Shown in pieces: positions 34,401 to 44,319 of a stretch of DNA of 64,000 nucleotides (positions within the stretch are counted from its first letter, which is position 1; each line of letters opens with the position of its first letter). The notes under the pieces were generated by a model. It did no database searches. It worked only from the letters and a program-made list of their open reading frames with translations, and was not told the DNA's origin. Origin of the DNA: Neobacillus sp. PS3-12 (GTDB lineage Bacteria > Bacillota > Bacilli > Bacillales > Cytobacillaceae); the NCBI RefSeq assembly GCF_030915385.1, contig NZ_CP133268.1:310001-374000 (forward strand), read 5' to 3'. The position numbers and the translations under genes are program-made.

Positions 34401-35219
34401 TTACATGTATGAATCACTAAGCAATCCTGTACCTCCCCGAAGGATTTCGTTCACATAATGCATTGGTGGCGCAATTTCTTCTTCTTTGTTAATCACTACA
34501 AACGTCAATACATTATTTAGAATCGTGTCATTGCATTCGACGTCGATTAAGGCTGGCCGATAGCAGCCGGCATTCACACCTTCACGTCGGTATAAATACT
34601 CCAGTGCAGCTTTAGGAATTTCATAGACCTTGCCTTCGACTGTTCCACCTTTCTCAACGATGTCGGCACGGCCCCCATCCCTTGATTTTCTTGTAAAAGC
34701 TAATTGATATCCTTTTAGAATACCTCGCCCTTTTACGTTTTGGAAAAAGCTGCTGACTCCTGCTTCTTCAAAACGTTTTGTGTCCATGCAGCTGCCGTAA
34801 GCAAAGTAGAAAAGAGATTGTTTTTGTTGGAGGAGTCTGTCAATGCACCAGTCCCCACTCTTTATTTCCGCCATGCTCTTACTCTGCTTTCCGTTTGGTA
34901 AAATATAGACAAACGCCTGATAGATTCCTTTATCTGTGTATACTTTTTGAAGGCTTCGATCATATAGGTTGTTTTTTTCAGGACCATGGTAACCTTCAAG
35001 GTGATCCAGTGCCTTCATCTGGGTGTCATTGACTTGAAAGAGTTCACCATATACTCGGCTGCTTTGGGCCTTTGCTAAAAAAGGATAGCCGCAATGGGAA
35101 TCGTAAAGTCTTCCAGCAGTCCAACATTGGCTTGAGATAAGCTCTGATCCTTTTAGTAAATAGTGATTGCCTTCATGCTTTCGTAATGTTCCATAAACAA
35201 AAACGTAGTGTTTTTTCAT
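34401..35219 (-). CDS. Double-domain gamma-glutamylcyclotransferase-like protein
   Basis: 272 residues with AAAGGAG before the ATG. Two GGCT folds are fused: the first (about 1-125) opens HYVFVYGTLRKHEGNHYLL and has LDHLEGYHGP; the second (about 135-272) opens FYFAYGSCMDTKRFEEAGV and has YLYRREGVNAGCYRP. Both keep the YGT/YGS substrate loop and the acidic EG/REG position. The first half resembles YtfP-like proteins, the second Bacillus YkqA. Real substrate unknown. Confidence 0.85.
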   Translation of the reverse strand: MKKHYVFVYGTLRKHEGNHYLLKGSELISSQCWTAGRLYDSHCGYPFLAKAQSSRVYGELFQVNDTQMKALDHLEGYHGPEKNNLYDRSLQKVYTDKGIYQAFVYILPNGKQSKSMAEIKSGDWCIDRLLQQKQSLFYFAYGSCMDTKRFEEAGVSSFFQNVKGRGILKGYQLAFTRKSRDGGRADIVEKGGTVEGKVYEIPKAALEYLYRREGVNAGCYRPALIDVECNDTILNNVLTFVVINKEEEIAPPMHYVNEILRGGTGLLSDSYM

Positions 35220-35259
35220 TGTACCAACACTCCTTTCTCTTCTTGATCTAAGTATATAA

Positions 35260-35290
35260 AAAGAGCGATGACACCTCTGTCATCGCTCTC
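35260..35290. terminator. Hairpin between TPR regulator and cyclotransferase genes
   Basis: AGAGCGATGACA / TGTCATCGCTCT, a perfect 12-bp stem with a 4-base loop. In the minus direction it ends the 35291-36307 transcript; the same core is in the terminator at 12795. Confidence 0.75.
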
Positions 35291-36307
35291 TTATTCAATT
35301 TCTTCATCAACCCTGTACAATACGTGATAGGAATAAGATTCGTCAAAATAGTAGGCTGTTTCATCCTGATATCTTGTGGTCTGTATCATTGGCGGAAAGC
35401 CGTTATCGATTAATTTGTTTCTAAGTCTCCTGGCACTTTGGATATAGGTATTAAGATTAATATTGTGAGTGATTGAAAAAGCTGCCCGAGTTAAAGGGCT
35501 TTCCTCCGTACTGTTTAAGATAAATTGCTTGAGCATATTCCCTTGATCGCCGGTAAGAACCGCTTCTTTATCCTCATAAACCGCTACAATGGTTCGATCA
35601 TTAAAATAAAGAATCATCGTTTTTGGCGGCTGACTTTCAACGAGTTTCTCGCATTCTTTCTTTGAGCATTTTATCTTGCCATTTTTAGTAATGTTATAGA
35701 ATGCATTCCTCTGCAAATATTTCTCAGTTTCAAATATTTTAGTATAGAGCGAATCTATATCATCATACGAAATTTCCAGATTTTCTTTCGCTGATAATTG
35801 ATTTAGTTTTTTTGCAGACTCTTGAGCAATGTATAACGCACTATTGGTCAGATACAAATGTGCATTTACTTGTTGCTGGCTATTGAGTTTGTACTTATGG
35901 CTTGAATCGTATCTCTGAAAACGTAAGGCGTTTTCGAAATACAGCAGGGCTGAAGAATAGTTTTTTTGCTTATAGGATAAAAATCCCAGCCGGTAAGCCG
36001 CTATCGGATTATGTCTGTCATATTTTAAGGCATCTTCTAGACAGATTGCTGCCAAATGATCATCCTTTTGATACTCTGTTTTCAAATAGGTGCCATAATG
36101 GATCAGATCATATACGAGTGATTGTTGAACATTTTCTATATAATTTTTGTACACATCATTTTGCTTACGAGCAAGCGGTTTAAGCCTGTTATACATTTCT
36201 TTGTATAGCTCAATCCTCATTGAGTAATTGCGTTGGCCTGTTTCTTCTTCCTCATCTAAAAGGTTCTGCTCTATTTCTTCTAATTCTTCTAATGTTCCCG
36301 ACCGCAT
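35291..36307 (-). CDS. TPR protein with C-terminal winged-helix-like region
   Basis: 338 residues, GGGTGG 8 bases before the ATG. Residues 90-135 form a TPR pair (LAAICLEDALKYDRHNPIAA, then YSSALLYFENALRFQ). The last 90 residues (PLTRAAFSITHNINLNTYIQS, ARRLRNKLIDNGFPPMIQTT) resemble the winged helix of OmpR/SARP-like regulators, with a final beta hairpin. An acidic N-terminus (EELEEIEQNLLDEEEE) precedes. A regulatory role is inferred; there is no identified partner. Confidence 0.65.
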   Translation of the reverse strand: MRSGTLEELEEIEQNLLDEEEETGQRNYSMRIELYKEMYNRLKPLARKQNDVYKNYIENVQQSLVYDLIHYGTYLKTEYQKDDHLAAICLEDALKYDRHNPIAAYRLGFLSYKQKNYSSALLYFENALRFQRYDSSHKYKLNSQQQVNAHLYLTNSALYIAQESAKKLNQLSAKENLEISYDDIDSLYTKIFETEKYLQRNAFYNITKNGKIKCSKKECEKLVESQPPKTMILYFNDRTIVAVYEDKEAVLTGDQGNMLKQFILNSTEESPLTRAAFSITHNINLNTYIQSARRLRNKLIDNGFPPMIQTTRYQDETAYYFDESYSYHVLYRVDEEIE

Positions 36308-36561
36308 CTTTTTGCCACCCTTTTCATTTCCATAGTCACACTATAATTTTAACAAAAAAGCGGCACATCCTTTTAATCTTTTATTTTTTTCAAAATTCCT
36401 TCATGAGCTCTATCCAAAGTCATCACAAAAAACATGACTTGAGAAATAGACATTCATTACCTCGGAGACTCCATTCGTCATGTGGATTTCCTTATAATCA
36501 AGGCGTGATCAAGAAAAACAAAATGAAATTGAAATAAACTTACCGAAAAGGGGTATTTAAA

Positions 36562-37059
36562 ATGAACGGATTCGCATTGTATGGAATGATGATTTTCATT
36601 GTAGGATTAGTATTTGGGAGACGTACCAGAGCAATGGTTCGGCCAATTCAGGGGTCGGGGATCAAGATCGTACTTCCCATTCTATTTTTACTTCCATTGG
36701 TTTCTTTATTTGCGCAAATTCCAGTGCGAGTCAAAATATGGGAAATTGGTGTTGCTGCTGTCATCGGGCTATTGTTGGCTGTCCCTCTTGTGTTAACTAC
36801 TAACTATGAAGTTCGCCAGGACGGAAAGATTTACGCACAAAAAAATAAAGGATTTTTTATCGCATTGATTGCTGTCGTCGCCATCCGCTTCCTATTAAGA
36901 CAGTTTATTGCCGATATCGACCCAGCAAGTTTAGGGTTGCTTTTCTTTACCGTAGCGATTAGTTATGTTGTTCCTTGGAGAATTGTATCCTTTATTAAAT
37001 TTAGAAAAGTAAAACTTTCACAAACTCTAGATAAAGATATTGCAGCGATCAAAGCCTAA
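36562..37059 (+). CDS. CcdC-like (DUF1453) membrane protein
   Basis: 165 residues with AAAAGGGG before the ATG. Four to five membrane helices; conserved features of the family are R21-R23 cluster GRRTRAMVRPIQGSGIK, LTTNYEVRQDGKIYAQKNK and VPWRIVSFIKFRK. B. subtilis CcdC (YneN) was named for its gene position beside ccdA; biochemical function is not settled. Stand-alone here, sharing a two-way terminator with acxC. Confidence 0.75.
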   Translation: MNGFALYGMMIFIVGLVFGRRTRAMVRPIQGSGIKIVLPILFLLPLVSLFAQIPVRVKIWEIGVAAVIGLLLAVPLVLTTNYEVRQDGKIYAQKNKGFFIALIAVVAIRFLLRQFIADIDPASLGLLFFTVAISYVVPWRIVSFIKFRKVKLSQTLDKDIAAIKA

Positions 37060-37063
37060 TTTC

Positions 37064-37099
37064 AAAAAGGCAACTTCCATAATGGAAAGTTGCCTTTTT
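37064..37099. terminator. Bidirectional terminator of ccdC-like gene and acx operon
   Basis: AAAAAGGCAACTTCCAT pairs with ATGGAAAGTTGCCTTTTT (one bulge); it has A and T runs on both flanks and separates convergent genes. Confidence 0.85.
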
Positions 37100-37107
37100 G
37101 ACTACTG

Positions 37108-37608
37108 TTATTTTACAACAGGAAGCTTGCGCCCTAACCACTCTTGATAAAATGTATCAATATCCGGTTCAAAATCCTTTAAGATCGGGTACCAAGGAGT
37201 AACGGCTTCTACTTCTAATTGAGCGGCACACTCTGGGCAGTAATACTCACGGATCACTTGCCAATCTGTGTCCGGTGCCAGCATTTTTGGATAAAGTTCA
37301 ACCATTTTTTCTTCCGAATCCCGTACATGAATCAGTGCGTGCATCTTCCAATTGTCTTTCGCATCACAAAATTCATGGCCACAATCACATTTTACAATTC
37401 GGTCTCCATTTTTCTTCAGCACAATGTAGAGATGCAAGCCTGCAGGAAGCAGAATCGGATCATTCCATGGTACTCTTTCCTGAAGGATGCTGATATATTT
37501 TTCAAATCGATCGGCGTCTTTAAAATTGGATAACATATCTTTTAATTTATAAAAATCAATTGTCCCATCCACTAATTCTTCAATCGTTTTGCGATCGTAT
37601 TGTGTCAT
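37108..37608 (-). CDS. acxC: Acetone carboxylase gamma subunit
   Basis: 166 residues, close to the 168 of Xanthobacter AcxC. Two Cys pairs, CDCGHEFC near 76 and YYCPECAAQLEVEA near 125, form the zinc-binding site of this subunit; DNWKMHALIHVRDSEEKMVELYPKM is also typical. In the alpha2-beta2-gamma2 enzyme it supports ATP-dependent carboxylation of acetone to acetoacetate. Last gene of acxABC, 23 bp after acxB. Confidence 0.88.
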   Translation of the reverse strand: MTQYDRKTIEELVDGTIDFYKLKDMLSNFKDADRFEKYISILQERVPWNDPILLPAGLHLYIVLKKNGDRIVKCDCGHEFCDAKDNWKMHALIHVRDSEEKMVELYPKMLAPDTDWQVIREYYCPECAAQLEVEAVTPWYPILKDFEPDIDTFYQEWLGRKLPVVK

Positions 37609-37631
37609 GTTTTCACCCCATTCACTGTCTT

Positions 37632-39899
37632 TTATGATCTTTTGATTTTCGCCCCGAATACTGGAACACCTAATTCATCTTCGGTTAACTTCCACTCTTC
37701 AGGTAAATTCCAGAACTCTTTAAATTCGTTCGCAAAGGATTCACTTAAAGCAAAACTGCCCGCATACATATGTTGAACTTGAACAGATGCTTCCTTCTTT
37801 TGAATCCTTTCTCTTTCCTGCTCCATCCATTTCGAAACTGGAACGCCGCGCTTTAGACGATCTTTTCGAATTTGTTTACGCTCTTGCTCTGTTGCAGCTT
37901 CATCGACCATATATTTTCCTTTTTCATTTTTGCTGATCACAGCACCATAAACTTTTTCCGCATAACGCTGCAAAATATGGCCTTCATTTAAGTCATCTTC
38001 GATCATTTTCGGCCTACGCTCAAGCGGATCCCCGAATCCTGGGCCCCCACGAAGGTAGTTCAAATACAGATCATAGTTATCAAAAATGGTTTCGGTCGTA
38101 ATCGATTGCTTGTCACGAATAATCTCATTCGCATCCATGAGCTTTTCGTATTCAGGATGATCAGGATCAATGTCTCCGCCAGTTGGAATTGGCAGCATTT
38201 TTTCAATCCGCTCTTTCAGGTTTGTTTTATGTGCTTCAAAACGATAACCTGATGCTGCCGGATATCCACCCATCAAGCCGCAGTCACTTGACATAAATCC
38301 ATTACCCATAAAGAACATCGTCCAGTCCTTCGCTCCATATACCATTCGAAGCGTTTCATAGCCACTGCCCCCGCGGTATTTTCCATACCCTGCTGTATTC
38401 GGTTTAATGCTTCTTCCCAAATAAAGCAGCGGTTCGGCCAATTCCCAAATTTCCATATCCCCCATGTCGCCCTCAGGGTTCCAAATTGCCGCTGCGTGGC
38501 TGATGCCGTCTTTTACAGCACTTGCCCCAACACCTTCAGCGGCTGATTCAAAGCTGTTAACAGCATGATTTTCATTAAATTGATTGTAACCGCCGCCCTG
38601 CAGCCAGTTGGAAGTGTTCGCATTTCCTGCATTGACCTCCTCCAGATAGCCACGGGCAAAATAATTGCGGCTCAAGGCCCGCCACAATGGACTCCATGCT
38701 GACACAAGGAAATGCCAGGCATAGCTGTGGGCTGTTCGAATATCATCCGGATTCAGCCATGAACCATATGGAAGGTCAAATTGGCTTGCATACAAAGCAC
38801 CATCATTGACGCGATCGTTCGGGATTAATGTTTGCGACATCATGACCCAAATTCCACTTGTTATCGCAACAGGCGTAGCATTGTAACTGTGCCATCCCCA
38901 ACGGTTAACTCCTTCAAAGTCAATCTCAAATTTTCCATCCTTGTGAATCGTCATTTCAGTTGGCGCATGCATGATCGTATTAACACGGGCATACGGCGGT
39001 ACTTCCAAATTCTCATACGGAACGTCAACAAATGAAACCTGACGATATTTCCCTGGAATCAGCAATGTTTTTACTTGATTCACAAATCCGCGGCGGCCAT
39101 CCTCAATCACTTCACGAACAAAGTGCTTATAAGTGTCTGGACCTTCTTCCTTAATAATATCGAGGACAAGATCTCTGATCATATGACAGCCTGCAATTCG
39201 GGTCCGTTCATCCAAGAGCCAGTATTTGGTTGTACGGACTGAGCGCTGACTTTCAATCAGCCAATCCTTAAACAAGGTATCCTTTTTACCAATTTTGCGG
39301 CATGCCACTTGGTAGCCATCATCGTAGCGGCTGACCGGACCAACCGTCATACTGCCTGGTGCTGTTGCCCCCACATCAATAACATGGGTGACACCGCCAA
39401 CCCAGCCAAGTAGTTCCCCTTCATGAAAAATTGGCACAATCGTATGGACATCACATGGATGTACATTCCCAATTTGACAGTCATTGTTGCAGAAAATATC
39501 TCCATCTTCAATTCCAGGATTATCTTCGTAATCGTTTTGAATCATGTATTTAATCGCTGAGCCCATTGTACCTACATGAATGATAATACCTGTAGACGTA
39601 ACAACTGAATCAGCTTCAGGAGTATAGAGCGTAAAACATAATTCACCTTCTTGTTCGACAATCGGTGAAGCAGCAACCTTCTTTGCCGTTTCGCGAGCAT
39701 GGACGACCCCGCCACGCAGTTTGGAAAAGATTTTTTCATAGCGAATTGGATCTGTTTCCTTTAATGGCAATGTACTTAAGCCTGCGTAATGACCCGTTCT
39801 TTTGCTGACCTCCGTCATTTCCTGCCGCATTTGCTTAAGGGTTTTTCCGTCCCAGCCGATATTTTTACGACCTTCAAGCTCTTTTTGAATCATACTCAT
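37632..39899 (-). CDS. acxB: Acetone carboxylase alpha subunit (hydantoinase B type)
   Basis: 755 residues; AcxB of Xanthobacter is 776. It belongs to the hydantoinase B/oxoprolinase family, seen in VGTMGSAIKYMIQNDYEDNPGI and in EDGDIFCNNDCQIGNVHPCD, then HVIDVGATAPGSM. The C-terminus (GGPGFGDPLERRPKMIEDDL) carries the glycine-rich end common to the family. The pairing with a gamma subunit distinguishes it from hydantoinases and 5-oxoprolinase. This subunit holds the Mn carboxylation site in known enzymes. It follows acxA by 18 bp. Confidence 0.9.
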   Translation of the reverse strand: MSMIQKELEGRKNIGWDGKTLKQMRQEMTEVSKRTGHYAGLSTLPLKETDPIRYEKIFSKLRGGVVHARETAKKVAASPIVEQEGELCFTLYTPEADSVVTSTGIIIHVGTMGSAIKYMIQNDYEDNPGIEDGDIFCNNDCQIGNVHPCDVHTIVPIFHEGELLGWVGGVTHVIDVGATAPGSMTVGPVSRYDDGYQVACRKIGKKDTLFKDWLIESQRSVRTTKYWLLDERTRIAGCHMIRDLVLDIIKEEGPDTYKHFVREVIEDGRRGFVNQVKTLLIPGKYRQVSFVDVPYENLEVPPYARVNTIMHAPTEMTIHKDGKFEIDFEGVNRWGWHSYNATPVAITSGIWVMMSQTLIPNDRVNDGALYASQFDLPYGSWLNPDDIRTAHSYAWHFLVSAWSPLWRALSRNYFARGYLEEVNAGNANTSNWLQGGGYNQFNENHAVNSFESAAEGVGASAVKDGISHAAAIWNPEGDMGDMEIWELAEPLLYLGRSIKPNTAGYGKYRGGSGYETLRMVYGAKDWTMFFMGNGFMSSDCGLMGGYPAASGYRFEAHKTNLKERIEKMLPIPTGGDIDPDHPEYEKLMDANEIIRDKQSITTETIFDNYDLYLNYLRGGPGFGDPLERRPKMIEDDLNEGHILQRYAEKVYGAVISKNEKGKYMVDEAATEQERKQIRKDRLKRGVPVSKWMEQERERIQKKEASVQVQHMYAGSFALSESFANEFKEFWNLPEEWKLTEDELGVPVFGAKIKRS

Positions 39900-39917
39900 A
39901 TTTGTTTACCTCCTTTA

Positions 39918-42065
39918 TCATGAAAGTTCTTTTAAATGGAAGATTCGGTGCCCATCGAGAGTTGCTTCAAAGCCAGGTGGAATGACAAAGGTGGTTGCCG
40001 GAGATTCTAAAATGGCAAATGCACTGATTTTATTACCCGGTAACAATTTTTCCATTTCCCAAATATTAGCCTTAATCCATTCCCCTTTCCAGTAAACATC
40101 TCGTTGTCCCAAGAAAGCATCTCCCGGCGGTTTTTCACCTACTAATGGCTCTTCAGAAATACGTGGTTTTGCTACTTCTACTACCCCACGGATGATCGCT
40201 CCAGTAATGCTGTAGCCCAATTCAGGTGATGTTGCAGCCTTCGCATAAATTCTTGTATACGTTTCTTCAAAAGATTCTACTAGCGACTCCCAATCACTGA
40301 CACTCCTAAACGCACTGATTGGTGCTTCAATTTCAAGGTCGTTTAACTGTCCTTGATACTGCATTCTAAAATAGAGGCGGAAGTCCACATCTTCTCTCTG
40401 GAACTGGTTTTTCTCAAACTCCACGGCGACTTTTTCCATTAACTCGTCCCAAGCATCCTGGAGCTCTTTTCCCGCTTTTAACTTACTTTCATCTCCTGCA
40501 TCGGGATCGACATTGAGATCAAGCGTCTTATCATAGCGGTATTCAAAATCTGCCGCTCCGCAGCCAAAGGCAGAAAATCCTGCAGCCCATGCTGGTACCA
40601 TTACATCTTCGAATCCAAGCGCTTTTGTATAGCCTGCTGTATGGAGCGGTCCTCCGCCGCCGTATGAGAAGCATACGTATTGTGAAGGAGAATAGCCTTT
40701 CCCCAGAATCATCGATTCAAGGTAATTGCGCAGCTGTGATTCAAGGAGATCAATGACGCCATATGCAGCATCTTCCACGCTTAAACCAAGCGGTTCGGCA
40801 ACCTGTTTCTTTACTGCCTCATAAGCACGCTTCGGATCGAGCTTCACTTCTCCGCCAAGGAAGTTATTCGGATTGATTAAACCTAAGACGACATGACAAT
40901 CAGATACTGTAACCGTGTCGATTCCGCCATCAGGGTAGCAAACACCGACTCTGGACCCTGCACTGTCAGGACCCAATGTTAATGATTTAAAGTTAGGATC
41001 AATTCTGACAAAGCTACCAGCTCCTGCACCGACAGTATCCATCGCCACAAGTGGTAATGACAAGACAAGTCTTGCCATATCAGGGCTGGTATTAATGCTT
41101 AAATCACCTTGTGTAATGAGAGCCATATCAAAGCTCGTTCCCCCGATATCGGAGCAGGCGATATTACGAATTCCCAGGTGTTCCCCAAGATATTTCGCAC
41201 CAATAACACCGCCAATTGGTCCGGAAACAAGTGTTCTTGCAAGTTCGTTTGCCTTTGTACTAATCGTTCCCCCATGACTCGCCATGACGCGGAGATCAAA
41301 ATCTGCTCCATGGTCTTGCAGCATGCTATCGATTTTTGATAACGTCTCACGAGATGGATCTGCGGCATAAGCTTCAATAATCGTTGTATTGGTACGATGG
41401 GTTTCTTTTCTGACAGGATAGTAATCGACTGAGGCAAATACAGGGATGTCTTTCCCGGCCTTTTTGATGACTTCCTTGGCAAGATCGCGGATCTTCCGCT
41501 CATGTACAGGAAACTTATACGAATGGAGTAAACTAATGACAATGGCTTCAACATCCTGCTCCAGTAATTCGGAAACAGCAGGTTCAATTTCATGTTCATA
41601 GAGCGGAATGACAACGTTTCCGAATAAATCGACACGTTCGGTTATTCCTTTTGTACACTCCCTCGAAACAAGCGGCGGATCAAAACGATGGGTATTTAAA
41701 TGCAAACGGTCCGAATACGAATAGCCAAGGTATGCCTGAATGGCCCGACCCATGCGGTGGAAATCTTCCATCCCTTTATTGACAATTAAGCCAACTTTAC
41801 GTCCATTTCGGGATACAAGACGATTTAGCATCGCCGTTCCGGAATAGACACCAGCCAATAGCTTTGGAAACTCGTCTTCAACTGTTGTTCCCCAATAGGT
41901 GAGGGCATCTCTTGCAGAGTTCAGCAGACCGATCGATTCGTCATGCGGCGTCGATTGTGCTTTACCTACTACAAAATCCCCGTTGTCATCGATAATAAAG
42001 GTATCGGTCATTGTTCCTCCCGCATCAATTGCGAGAATTTGCGCTTTTCTTGCTGAAATTGTCAT
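39918..42065 (-). CDS. acxA: Acetone carboxylase beta subunit (hydantoinase A type)
   Basis: 715 residues from the ATG at 42065 (AGGGGAGA upstream), next to 717 in Xanthobacter AcxA. The earlier in-frame ATG at 42272 is rejected: it would cover the sigma-54 promoter. The ATPase-fold phosphate loop reads ILAIDAGGTMTDTFIID; a second ASKHA motif is CSDIGGTSFDMALI near 310, and SYGGGGPLH appears near 470. This subunit binds ATP and makes phosphorylated intermediates of acetone and bicarbonate. First gene of the operon. Confidence 0.9.
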   Translation of the reverse strand: MTISARKAQILAIDAGGTMTDTFIIDDNGDFVVGKAQSTPHDESIGLLNSARDALTYWGTTVEDEFPKLLAGVYSGTAMLNRLVSRNGRKVGLIVNKGMEDFHRMGRAIQAYLGYSYSDRLHLNTHRFDPPLVSRECTKGITERVDLFGNVVIPLYEHEIEPAVSELLEQDVEAIVISLLHSYKFPVHERKIRDLAKEVIKKAGKDIPVFASVDYYPVRKETHRTNTTIIEAYAADPSRETLSKIDSMLQDHGADFDLRVMASHGGTISTKANELARTLVSGPIGGVIGAKYLGEHLGIRNIACSDIGGTSFDMALITQGDLSINTSPDMARLVLSLPLVAMDTVGAGAGSFVRIDPNFKSLTLGPDSAGSRVGVCYPDGGIDTVTVSDCHVVLGLINPNNFLGGEVKLDPKRAYEAVKKQVAEPLGLSVEDAAYGVIDLLESQLRNYLESMILGKGYSPSQYVCFSYGGGGPLHTAGYTKALGFEDVMVPAWAAGFSAFGCGAADFEYRYDKTLDLNVDPDAGDESKLKAGKELQDAWDELMEKVAVEFEKNQFQREDVDFRLYFRMQYQGQLNDLEIEAPISAFRSVSDWESLVESFEETYTRIYAKAATSPELGYSITGAIIRGVVEVAKPRISEEPLVGEKPPGDAFLGQRDVYWKGEWIKANIWEMEKLLPGNKISAFAILESPATTFVIPPGFEATLDGHRIFHLKELS

Positions 42066-42117
42066 TGCGATCTCCCCTTTCTTATTAAATGAATTTTTAG
42101 TCCACGCTTTATTACAA

Positions 42118-42133
42118 TGCAAGTCCTGTGCCA
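42118..42133 (-). promoter_or_regulatory. Sigma-54 (-24/-12) promoter of acxABC
   Basis: The minus strand reads TGGCACAGGACTTGCA, a match to the sigma-54 consensus TGGCACGNNNNTTGCW with the -24 GG and -12 GC at the right 10-bp spacing and one difference outside the key bases. It lies 53 bp before the acxA start codon and next to a sigma-54 activator gene. Confidence 0.85.
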
Positions 42134-42173
42134 ACTTGAAAAAGTCTAAAATATCAGTCAGAAAATCGTTCAT

Positions 42174-42206
42174 CTGTAGCATATCGCTACAGGTGTAGCG
42201 CTCCAA
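42174..42206. promoter_or_regulatory. Candidate upstream activator site (UAS) for AcxR
   Basis: A perfect 7-bp inverted repeat CTGTAGC-ATATC-GCTACAG (42174-42192) and directly after it a second, less perfect one, TGTAGCGCTCCA (42195-42206). They lie about 50-75 bp upstream of the -24 element, the usual position for an enhancer binding protein. Confidence 0.65.
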
Positions 42207-42334
42207 AATATCATCGATACAATACAATTGGACAAATTTAGGTACAGAGGCCTTTTCTTTTTTAAAAAACAAATGCTAAAATATATTCAATAATCCAAAT
42301 ATTCAAATTAATGTTTCGATTTTGGGAGGAAACG

Positions 42335-44312
42335 ATGAGAAATCCTTATGTGTCTATCTTTTCTACGCAAAACTTGACTGAGAAAACAAATGAACTAACA
42401 ACCCTATGGGAATTGTTTGTGACAAACTCTTTCTCTAAAAATCTCTCGGTTCAGATGCGCCAAAGTGTTCTAGATTCCTGGAATCGATGCCTGAGCGCTG
42501 GTGTGAATCCAACACAACTACAAACCAACTCGGCTTTAGCAGAAGCTGATTTAAAGCAAATTTTAAAGGAATCTGAACTCTATCAAGTCGCAAAACCAAT
42601 CATCGATGATTTTTTTGCCAAATTATCTGGTACAGGCTATTTAGCCACATTGACTGATCAAAATGGCCGTATCCTTTACCTGAAAGGCGATCATCAGGTC
42701 CTTTCAGAAGCAGAAAAAATGAATTTTTCTCTTGGGATGGATTGGAGTGAACAAGCAGCAGGCACGAACGCGATTGGAACAAGTATTGCTACGGGGACGC
42801 CGATTCAAATTTTCTCTGCTGAACATTTTTGCCAAGGATGTCATCCATGGACATGCTCGTCTGCCCCCATTACACATCCTTTTACAAAAGAAATCATCGG
42901 CGCAATCGATTTTACGGGATTAAGGGGCAGTGCCCAGCCACATACGTTAGGAATTGCCATCTCCATTGCCCATGTCATTGAAAAACAGTTGAATCAAATC
43001 TATTTCAAATTTCATCAATATTTAACAGAATCATTTTTTAAAGCGATCAATAGATGGAAAACAGAACAAATACTGATCCTGAATCCATCCTTTTTTGTTG
43101 TGCAGAAAAGCGAAAAACTTGTAAACGCTTTCAGTCTTTCGGAAGGAATCAATCTGCTGGATCATTCTGATTTTCTTCCGTTAAAAAAGGAATTTATCAA
43201 GTTATCAACTTCTCCAAACTATCACTTTACGAATAGAAATATTGCTATCAATGATTTTCATGTAGTCATGATTGAGCGGATCATTTTGATGGGAAGGGTT
43301 GCCGGCTACATACTTATCTTTCATGAGCAAAAAAAGAAGATTCTCTCCTCGCCGTTTACTTTTTCAAATGAAGCTCCATGGAATCAGGTCATTGGCAAAT
43401 CAGAAGTATTTCTGCAATCTTTATACAAGGGTTACAAAGCAGCATTTTCGAATGTTCCGATTCTTCTTCTCGGTGAGAGCGGAACAGGGAAAGAGAAAAT
43501 TGCCAAAACAATTCATAATGCGAGCCCAAGAGCGGATAAGCCTTTTATCGCCATTAACGCAGGAGCAATCCCAAAGGAATTGATCGGCAGTGAATTATTC
43601 GGATATGAGAGTGGAACTTTCACTGGAGCAGCCAAAGGAGGAAAAAAAGGAAAGTTTGAGGAAGCAGACGGGGGAACCTTGTTTTTAGATGAAATTGGCG
43701 AAATGCCGCTTGACCTGCAGGTGCATCTTTTAAGGGTTCTCCAAGAAAAAGAAGTAACAAGACTTGGCGGGTCAAAAGCCATTTCAGTGAATACGAGAAT
43801 TATTGCCGCCACGAATAAAAACTTATATAAACTATGTAAACAAGGCCTTTTTAGGGAAGATTTGTTTTTCAGATTGAATGTTGTAACGGTTAATATCCCT
43901 CGCTTGAATGAACGAAAAGAAGATCTACCACTTCTTACTGATTATTTTTTGAAGCAATTTGCGAAAAAGTACGAAAAAGATGCTTTATCGGTTTCTAATG
44001 ATGTCCTTTCTTACTTTTTGGAGTATTCCTGGCCCGGCAACATTCGGGAACTGCAAAATGTTCTTGAGCATGCCGTCATTTTCAGTGTTTTCTCAATTAT
44101 AGAGCTAGCAGACCTTCCCTCCTATTTGCTCGAAAATAATAGTAATATCAGTAGCGAGCCTCCTGCACTGCCATTATTAGCTGCCGAAGAGAGAAAAGTA
44201 CTGAGTTCGACTTTTAGAGGAAACTAGAGGGAATTTATCTGCTGTTGCCAAAAAAATGAATATCGCCCGCTCAACTCTTTATCGAAAGCTGAAAAAATAT
44301 CAATTATCGTAA
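42335..44312 (+). CDS. acxR: Sigma-54-dependent activator of acetone carboxylase (apparent frameshift in HTH)
   Basis: ATG 42335 has GGGAGG 6 bases upstream. The protein has a GAF-type sensor (about 65-200, with CQGCHPWTCSSAP), then the AAA+ domain: Walker A GESGTGKEK, the GAFTGA loop as GTFTGAAKGG, Walker B GGTLFLDEIGE, and SWPGNIREL. It is an AcoR/AcxR-type regulator. The frame closes at 44227, but one base fewer in the TTTT run at 44212-44215 continues as TLEETRGNLSAVAKKMNIAR and STLYRKLKKYQLS, the Fis-type DNA-binding helix-turn-helix, ending at 44312 (658 residues). Divergent from acxABC. Confidence 0.85.
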
Positions 44313-44319
44313 AAATAGC

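Noticed and set aside
41099..41635. 178-residue minus-strand frame inside acxA
   Set aside because: Off-frame reading within a well-supported acxA gene.
39918..42272. Longer acxA start with 69 extra residues
   Set aside because: The extra part would lie over the sigma-54 promoter and has no similarity to hydantoinase A starts.
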